In this document: piece after piece, positions 22,456 through 27,091 of the stretch
Layout of the letters: every line of letters begins with the position of its first letter
Numbering within the stretch: position 1 is the stretch's first letter
From: JAGDXZ01 sp049966915
GTDB taxonomy: Archaea > Micrarchaeota > Micrarchaeia > Micrarchaeales > CABMGC01
Length of the DNA: 27,091 bases
NCBI GenBank assembly: GCA_049966915.1
Contig: JBMFTS010000006.1
Location: 1-27,091, forward strand
Direction: 5' to 3'
Notes under the pieces: model-generated
Told to the model about the DNA's origin: nothing
Seen by the model: the letters and a program-made list of their open reading frames with translations, nothing else
The model's database searches: none
Made by a program: the position numbers and the translations under genes

Positions 22456-23261
22456 GGCAGCACCACTGTGTAATTGCCCAAAGTTACCTTGCGCATTGAA
22501 AGCGCCTTTCTTATTAGCCCTGGCTTCTTGCCGTTGAGTATTATGCCTGTTGCATTTGTGCTTTTTACAATGCTGTAAAGCGTAGCCAACTTTGAAAACA
22601 TGCCGCCCGTCACATCCACTTTGTGCGAAGATCCTGCGCCACCAAGCACCTTTGATATATTGCTGTGATCTATTTTCCTTATGAGCCTTGCATCGGTGTT
22701 TGATACGGGATCCTTATCGAAAACTCCGTCGACATCTGTCGCGAGCACAACGCGCCGCGGCCTTAGGGACCTGGCCATGAACTCGAAAACATTCTCTGTG
22801 GAAGCTATCGCTGCGCCCTTAAAGTCGTCAATCACGGCATCGCCATAAACCACCGGCATAAAGCCCCTCTGTAGTGCTTCGAGTATGTTGCCAACATAGC
22901 CTTCCTTTGCCGTGCCGTTGGACCAGAGTGCGAAGCTGGAAGGCGAAAATGCGAAAGGCGACAGGCCAAGCCGTATGCCCTCGTTCACGACAATTTTGTT
23001 AAGATCTTGGGCGACAAGATGCGTTATTGAAGTGCCCTTCCTGCTGAACTCGTACACAAGCCCTTCGTTAACCTTATACTTGTGCGCGGGTATGTGAGGG
23101 AACGAGCCACCCCCGTGACCGAGTACGAGGTCGAAATTATTGATTGAACGCGCCTGCTTTATCTCGGCAAAAACGCGCCGCATAGTCGACAAATCAGCAG
23201 TATACGCTTTCTTGGTATTTGTGATTATGCTCCCGCCAAGCTTGAGAAAAAATATTTGCAT
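22452..23261 (-). CDS. ipk: Isopentenyl phosphate kinase
   Basis: Phosphorylates isopentenyl phosphate to IPP, the last kinase step of the archaeal mevalonate route. The 269-residue amino-acid-kinase-fold protein has FLKLGGSIIT, the substrate site LGHGGGSFPH with the family His56, the ASTENVFEFMARSL region, and LATDVDGVFDKDP. KVDVTGGMFSKL also matches. The His distinguishes this enzyme from fosfomycin and glutamate kinases. The ATG follows GGTGA by five bases. It faces mevalonate kinase tail to tail and diverges from HMG-CoA reductase. Confidence 0.95.
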   Translation of the reverse strand: MQIFFLKLGGSIITNTKKAYTADLSTMRRVFAEIKQARSINNFDLVLGHGGGSFPHIPAHKYKVNEGLVYEFSRKGTSITHLVAQDLNKIVVNEGIRLGLSPFAFSPSSFALWSNGTAKEGYVGNILEALQRGFMPVVYGDAVIDDFKGAAIASTENVFEFMARSLRPRRVVLATDVDGVFDKDPVSNTDARLIRKIDHSNISKVLGGAGSSHKVDVTGGMFSKLATLYSIVKSTNATGIILNGKKPGLIRKALSMRKVTLGNYTVVLP

Positions 23262-23301
23262 GTTGTCACCAAAATATCATAGACGAAGCACGCACCTGCC
23301 G

Positions 23302-23325
23302 TTGCGCTGTATGCTCTGTGCGCAA
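23302..23325. other. Hairpin in the ipk-hmgA divergent region
   Basis: TTGCGC (23302-23307) and GCGCAA (23320-23325) form a 6-bp inverted repeat around a 12-nt loop in the 197-nt space between ipk and hmgA. It lies 41-64 nt upstream of the ipk start and could be an operator or part of an ipk leader. I see no ORF or RNA gene in the rest of this spacer. Confidence 0.3.
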
Positions 23326-23458
23326 TTTTCACGACGGCTCTGTCATCTATTATGCGTGGCAATTTTATACATATTGCGGTTCGCTGTTAGCTGAGTGAAA
23401 GCGCGCATACGACCTACAACGAAGTTGAAGGAATTCTTTTAAGCATTAAATTTCAACT

Positions 23459-24718
23459 ATGCATGCCCTTGATTTTATGCGAAAAAACTCTGACAAAATA
23501 ATAGACCTGCTGGTTAGCGGCAAACTCAAGCCGTATGAGGTCGAAAGCGAGGTAGAAAACGCCAACGCAGCGGCAGACGCCAGAAGGCGGTACTTGGAAA
23601 AGCGCCTTGGAGTCAGGCTTGACACGGTGGCAAAGCACAGCATAGATTTCTCCGATGCCGGCAAGAGAAATATTGAAAACGCCATAGGCGCTGTGCAAGT
23701 GCCTGTGGGTTTTGCCGAACTAATAGTAAACGGCGATTTTGCAAAAGGGCTCTTGCCGGTATTTCTTGCGACTACCGAAGGAAAGCTTGTTGCTGGAGTA
23801 AACAGGGGCGCAAGCGCCATAAACAAAAGCGGCGGGGCCACAACTAAAATAATAGGCAAAGGCATGACCCGAAGCGTCGTTCTTGAAACCGGATCAGTGC
23901 TAGATTCTGCAAAGGCAATGGCTTATGTCAATTCTGCGGAAGGCAAATCCTTGCTGAATTCTGCTTTCTCTTCCAGCAACAGCAGGCTAGAACTTTACGG
24001 CATAGACGCGTTCTCGACAGGAAGGCTTCTTTACTTGCGCTACTCTGCAGACACAAAGGCGGCAATGGGCATGAATATGGTCACGATAGCATCTACCGCT
24101 GCCACTAAACTGCTTGTAAGCGAGCTTGAGAAGCGCGGCATAAAAACGAGGTTTGTAAGCGAAAGCGGCAACATGTGCGCTGACAAAAAGCCATCGTTCA
24201 TAAACGTGATAAAAGGAAGGGGCGTTTCGGTAGTGGCAGAGGCAAAGATACGCAAAAAGGTCTTGCAGAAATATTTCAGGGCAAGCGCCAAGGACATAGA
24301 AACGCTGAACTACGCCAAAAACTACGTGGGCTCGAGCCTTGCCGGCTCCATTGCGCACAATGCACACATAGCAAACGTGCTAGCTGCGATGTTCATAGCC
24401 TATGGCCAAGACGTTGCACAGATAGTCGACGGAGTAAACGCCTTCGACGACGTAAAGGCCTTGCCAGACGGCGGCCTGTACATTTCTGTTTACTTGCCAG
24501 CGCTAGAAGTTGGCACGTACGGCGGCGGAACGCACAGGGAAACCGCAAAGGAATTGTTAATAGCAAGCGGAGTGTATGGGGAAGGCGATGAAAAAGGCAA
24601 CAGCAAGTATGCGTTTGCTGAGCTAGTTGCGGCGGCTGCGCTTGCGGGAGAGCTTAACCTGCTTGCTGCAGAAGCTGGGCGCGAACTGGCTGAAGCGCAC
24701 GCGAAACTAAAAAGATAA
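23459..24718 (+). CDS. hmgA: HMG-CoA reductase, class I
   Basis: Reduces HMG-CoA to mevalonate with NADPH, the committed step of isoprenoid synthesis. The 419-residue protein has the class I catalytic residues: Glu107 in TTEGKLVAG, Lys243 in SGNMCADKKPS, Asp318 in YGQDVAQIVDG and His414 in AEAHAKL. The NADPH motif MGMNMVTIAS and the substrate helix ending PVGFAELIVNG are also present. It lacks the membrane anchor of eukaryotic forms. It starts with ATG at 23459, with an AT box (TTCTTTTAAG) about 20 nt upstream and no Shine-Dalgarno, so it is probably leaderless. It diverges from ipk and is followed by a convergent DUF981-like gene. Confidence 0.97.
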   Translation: MHALDFMRKNSDKIIDLLVSGKLKPYEVESEVENANAAADARRRYLEKRLGVRLDTVAKHSIDFSDAGKRNIENAIGAVQVPVGFAELIVNGDFAKGLLPVFLATTEGKLVAGVNRGASAINKSGGATTKIIGKGMTRSVVLETGSVLDSAKAMAYVNSAEGKSLLNSAFSSSNSRLELYGIDAFSTGRLLYLRYSADTKAAMGMNMVTIASTAATKLLVSELEKRGIKTRFVSESGNMCADKKPSFINVIKGRGVSVVAEAKIRKKVLQKYFRASAKDIETLNYAKNYVGSSLAGSIAHNAHIANVLAAMFIAYGQDVAQIVDGVNAFDDVKALPDGGLYISVYLPALEVGTYGGGTHRETAKELLIASGVYGEGDEKGNSKYAFAELVAAAALAGELNLLAAEAGRELAEAHAKLKR

Positions 24719-24787
24719 ACCGCCAAAGACCGAAGCCGCAAGCTTCATCGCAGAAATTAGAAACATACCTGCACAAATGAAACTAGG

Positions 24788-25351
24788 TCATGGCGGCGAC
24801 TTCAGATGGCCGATTATGCTTGTGATGCCTATCAGCATAGCCAGCAGCACCACTATCACAAGCAGGGCGGCAAGCAGATAGTATGCCAGTTTGCCGTTGC
24901 CCTTGGGGTTTGCGTATACTATAGGCGATATCAGCGCCGAAATGCCTGAAACAAGCAAGAAGCTGAATGCTGGAAGCATGTCGGCAGGGGGCTCCAAAGA
25001 GAATGCAAGCATGCCGTAAGCTTCAGCGATGACATATATGCCGAAAAGCAGACCTATTATCGAGATGGGCTTCGGGTCTATATTGTTGTACAGCGCAAAA
25101 CCGCCGGCAAGCATTATTATTCCCAAAAACAGCATCGGGTCTCCGAACAGCATGTTATATGCGCCAGGCAAAGGCCAGAAGAACGACATGTAGAATCCGC
25201 TCAGAAAGTCGAACGCGCCGAGCACAAACATCGGCACGGCTATGCCCTGCATTGCACGCTTTCCCGCAACAGCGGCAAAAATATAGTAGATTATTAAGGA
25301 TACGCTGGCAGATACGCCAAGCAACATTATGGCCAACGGATCTACAAACAC
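24788..25351 (-). CDS. DUF981-like membrane protein
   Basis: The 187-residue protein has about six hydrophobic segments and a conserved-looking loop FFWPLPGAYNMLFGDPM (about residues 57-73) that resembles the signature of DUF981, a family of unknown function common in archaea. The C-terminal helix (LAYYLLAALLVIVVLLAMLI) ends near a short polar tail. The GTG at 25351 is preceded by GGTGA. It converges on hmgA with 69 nt between. No function can be given; inner membrane location is clear. Confidence 0.65.
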   Translation of the reverse strand: MFVDPLAIMLLGVSASVSLIIYYIFAAVAGKRAMQGIAVPMFVLGAFDFLSGFYMSFFWPLPGAYNMLFGDPMLFLGIIMLAGGFALYNNIDPKPISIIGLLFGIYVIAEAYGMLAFSLEPPADMLPAFSFLLVSGISALISPIVYANPKGNGKLAYYLLAALLVIVVLLAMLIGITSIIGHLKSPP

Positions 25352-25710
25352 GTGCTCACCAATTCAATATCTACTGCAAATAATAAAAGCATATGCTCAA
25401 TGCAAGTGGTATATGATCATGACATTTACATATTATCACCTCGTCAATTGCGATAACGCCCACTCTGGCGTTACCTTGCATACATTATTGCATACATTAC
25501 AAGGTAGGCAATGAGGCACGAAAAATGCAAAGATTATTACTTTTTCAATACCTACAAACGATTCTTGCAAGGCCGAACACTTCCTTCGTCCTTGAGACGA
25601 TACCCAATTGCCCACCTTTTGCCGACCGCAGCAAGTCTGTTTTGTATGCCCTCTCAGGTCTGCATGTTGTATTTAAAAAGTTAGCATGGTATATTCTACG
25701 TAGTGATGAA
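25352..25710. other. 359-nt gap with hairpin and tandem repeat
   Basis: No gene is supported here. A hairpin TAACGCC-ACTCT-type stem (25454-25473, seven pairs) is followed directly by a tandem repeat framed by an inverted repeat (25472-25506). The right part carries a TATA-like box TATTTAAAAAG (about 25670-25680) that should serve the small ORF at 25711. A 152-codon open frame on the minus strand (25545-26003) covers this area and the small ORFs. It is Ser/Phe-rich and looks like an antisense shadow. Confidence 0.5.
25472..25506 (+). repeat. Framed tandem 12-mer
   Basis: Two exact copies of TTGCATACATTA (25476-25487 and 25488-25499) lie between TACCTTG (25472-25478) and its reverse complement CAAGGTA (25500-25506). 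The inverted arms overlap the first repeat copy. Such a framed repeat could be a protein-binding site or the trace of a small insertion. A 7-bp hairpin (25454-25473) abuts it. Confidence 0.7.
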
Positions 25711-25878
25711 ATGGACGAACTGACAAAAGAGGAGAAGATAAAAGAGGCACTTATAAGAATAGAAACGAAAATAGATTGCCTTAATGCTTCTCTAAAAGAG
25801 TATATTCGAGCACAAAAAAGTTCTGATGATATAGCAGAAAAACCAAAATCAGAAGAAAAGAAAAAGGAAAAAGTGTGA
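25711..25878 (+). CDS. Small charged helical protein, hypothetical
   Basis: A 55-residue ORF starting MDELTKEEKIKEALIRIETK, with a heptad-like helix to about residue 33 and a Lys/Glu-rich tail ending KKKEKV. It has no recognisable family. A coiled-coil protein or a dimerising partner is plausible. Support for it being real: a TATA-like box (about 25670-25680) at a suitable distance, a clean ATG, and strong Lys/Glu composition typical of small archaeal proteins. The frame is open further upstream, but that part looks random. The last codons overlap the GTG of the next small ORF (GTGA). Confidence 0.5.
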   Translation: MDELTKEEKIKEALIRIETKIDCLNASLKEYIRAQKSSDDIAEKPKSEEKKKEKV

Positions 25879-26081
25879 CATCCCTTTCTCAGCCCGCAAA
25901 CGGCAGGGTTTCGTTTGTACGAAGCGATAAGTTCAAGAATATGAAAATAAAAGCACATGCCGCTTTCATCCTGCCTCTGAAGAGTGCGGGATTTCCAGCT
26001 CACGTTGTTAAAGGCCTAAAGCAGGCACGTAGAAAAATCAATTCGTTATCTTTGTATAGGCTAGTGCCTGACAATACCTGA
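25875..26081 (+). CDS. Possible small basic protein overlapping the preceding ORF
   Basis: A 68-residue ORF begins with GTG in a four-base overlap (GTGA) with the stop of the 55-residue ORF, the layout of a translationally coupled pair. The product is basic (KFKNMKIKAHAAFILPLKSA; KGLKQARRKINSL) without membrane segments or known motifs. No Shine-Dalgarno or homologue is recognised, so coding is uncertain. An internal ATG at MKIKAHAAF would give a 46-residue version. Confidence 0.3.
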   Translation: MTSLSQPANGRVSFVRSDKFKNMKIKAHAAFILPLKSAGFPAHVVKGLKQARRKINSLSLYRLVPDNT

Positions 26082-26100
26082 GGCAGGTCGAGGCATAATT

Positions 26101-26114
26101 CAAGCACAGGCTTG
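26101..26114. terminator. Short hairpin between convergent genes
   Basis: CAAGC-ACAG-GCTTG forms a 5-bp stem in the 80-nt gap between the small ORFs and the minus-strand gene at 26162. It may help end one or both transcripts. It is weak. Confidence 0.25.
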
Positions 26115-26161
26115 TCATAAAATAGAATGGTTTGTTCCCAAGCCGTCTGCGCCCAACTAAC

Positions 26162-27007
26162 TTATTTGTCCTTGCTTTGATTGAGTCCTACTGCAATAGG
26201 CGCAAGGCCCAAGGCCCATAGCCCTATGTCCGCGACGATTCCGGCAGCACCTTCAGCCATAATTAATGGCACTGCCATTATTGCAGCAACGCTTGACACG
26301 CCGATCCCAAACATTACCGAGGCCTTGCCTATTTCTGATATTTGATTCCAGAAGCTAGGCTTGCTTCGCTTCTTCTGCTTGCTCTCTTTGGCTTTATTTT
26401 CCTCGGTTTTTTCATTTGCTTTTTCAGCCTGACCGGCAGTTTTGTTTACTTCTTCTTTTTTGGCGTTCCGATCCTGCAGAACAGCAGGGGGCACCATTTC
26501 GTTATTGCCGCTATTGCCGCCGCTTTGGACCTCTCTCTTCGCCATCTTAGCCAAATATCTCTTTTCTAGCTCGTCAAGAAGGCCACCAGCTATTAAAGCC
26601 TCTATCTGATCCAGAAGCTTGAACTGCGATGGATCGGTTCCTGCGGCTTTTGCAAATTCGCTTTTTATGGTAGCCAACGCGTCTCTGGGAGGCATGCTCG
26701 ACACTGCCTTGCCTTCGTATTGCTTAGATATCAGCCCCAGCTTGTCCGCAAGCCCGGGAATCCTGCCGTTTATCTCTTTTGCCTTGTCAGCCTGCTCAGT
26801 GCTTCCATATGCAACGGCTGCATGGTAGACAAACACCCATGAAGCGTTGACCTGCTCGCGCTTTTGCGCGTCTAAAAGATACGACTTAAGCTCAGGCAGA
26901 TTGGAATCGTTAAGAAACTTGTCGAAAAACGCTATTGCCTCGCCAAGCTTTGTGACATTCGTAACTGCGCTGAAGGTATTTGCTTTGGCTTCTTTGGTGG
27001 CTTCCAT
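26162..27007 (-). CDS. Unrecognised protein with charged linker and C-terminal membrane segments
   Basis: A 281-residue protein of unknown family. Residues 1 to about 165 are helical (NVTKLGEAIAFFDKFLNDSN, then LPELKSYLLDAQKREQ; MPPRDALATIKSEFAKAAGT), perhaps a TPR-like helical bundle. A long Lys/Glu/Asn linker follows (KKEEVNKTAGQAEKANEKTE). The C-terminus has two hydrophobic helices (ASVMFGIGVSSVAAIMAVPL; GIVADIGLWALGLAPIAVGL), so it is probably a tail-anchored membrane protein with a large cytoplasmic part. The ATG at 27007 is chosen: on this strand a TATA box ATATTTAAATAT (about 27046-27035) lies about 30 nt upstream, inside the longer frame that begins at 27070. The gene is therefore probably leaderless. 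No partner gene is visible in the window. Confidence 0.72.
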   Translation of the reverse strand: MEATKEAKANTFSAVTNVTKLGEAIAFFDKFLNDSNLPELKSYLLDAQKREQVNASWVFVYHAAVAYGSTEQADKAKEINGRIPGLADKLGLISKQYEGKAVSSMPPRDALATIKSEFAKAAGTDPSQFKLLDQIEALIAGGLLDELEKRYLAKMAKREVQSGGNSGNNEMVPPAVLQDRNAKKEEVNKTAGQAEKANEKTEENKAKESKQKKRSKPSFWNQISEIGKASVMFGIGVSSVAAIMAVPLIMAEGAAGIVADIGLWALGLAPIAVGLNQSKDK

Positions 27008-27091
27008 AATATCAATAAACTTGTATGTTTTGGCATATTTAAATATTGGCTTTTTAGAATTACTGCCCATTAAGGCGCACTATAAAGTCGC

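Noticed and set aside
25545..26003. 152-codon open frame on the minus strand across the 3' gap
   Set aside because: It is antisense to the small-ORF region and rich in Ser and Phe as expected from the complement of Lys/Glu-rich codons. It has no recognisable domain or ribosome site.

Overview
The window reads as a compact archaeal chromosome segment. Archaeal hallmarks are an RNA polymerase subunit of the RpoF/Rpb4 type, EF-1 alpha, P0/P1-type stalk proteins, deoxyhypusine synthase, an archaeal/eukaryotic-type prolyl-tRNA synthetase, the mevalonate route with isopentenyl phosphate kinase, and TATA boxes about 25-30 nt ahead of many starts. Many genes are therefore probably leaderless; others carry a GGTG/GGTGA Shine-Dalgarno that fits the archaeal 16S 3' end. 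A tRNA-Arg with an insertion in its T-loop, plus the gene set and tight spacing, makes a DPANN lineage close to Micrarchaeota/ARMAN my best guess. That placement is inference and was not tested by phylogeny.

Layout. 1-2999: a HAD hydrolase cut by the window edge, overlapped by proS, then a structured intergenic stretch and an AIM24-family gene. 3012-6583: on the minus strand rpoF with a DUF655 gene, and a double-domain Lrp-like regulator that diverges from a DMT-type transporter with an unexplained C-terminal domain. 6645-10053: a lone MoxR ATPase, a repeat-rich promoter region, a pilin-like two-helix protein and a large GT-C-like membrane protein with a sequon-rich tail. 10069-12838: tatD, the interrupted tRNA-Arg(TCT), a UPF0147 gene, then minus-strand PRC-barrel and beta-rich hypothetical genes, and rnhB. 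12959-17122: a ferredoxin and the L1-P0-P1 operon on the minus strand, diverging from EF-1 alpha and S10.

17152-24718 is the metabolic core. A minus-strand operon idi - deoxyhypusine synthase - sulfatase-like - metK diverges from mevalonate kinase. Mevalonate kinase converges with isopentenyl phosphate kinase, which diverges from HMG-CoA reductase. Together HMG-CoA reductase, mevalonate kinase, isopentenyl phosphate kinase and IPP isomerase cover most of an archaeal mevalonate route to the isoprenoid units of membrane lipids. The operon partners also connect through SAM: MetK makes SAM, which can feed spermidine synthesis, and spermidine is the substrate of deoxyhypusine synthase. The metK gene is of the bacterial/eukaryotic family rather than the usual archaeal one.

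24788-27091 is less conserved: a DUF981-like membrane protein, a 359-nt gap with a hairpin and a tandem repeat, two tiny overlapping ORFs, and an unrecognised protein with a charged linker and C-terminal membrane segments.

I did not find a defence system, CRISPR array or insertion sequence. The strongest unusual items are the T-loop-interrupted tRNA, the idi-dys-sulfatase-metK operon, two promoter-plus-hairpin regions that could encode small RNAs, and the repeat array ahead of the pilin-like gene.
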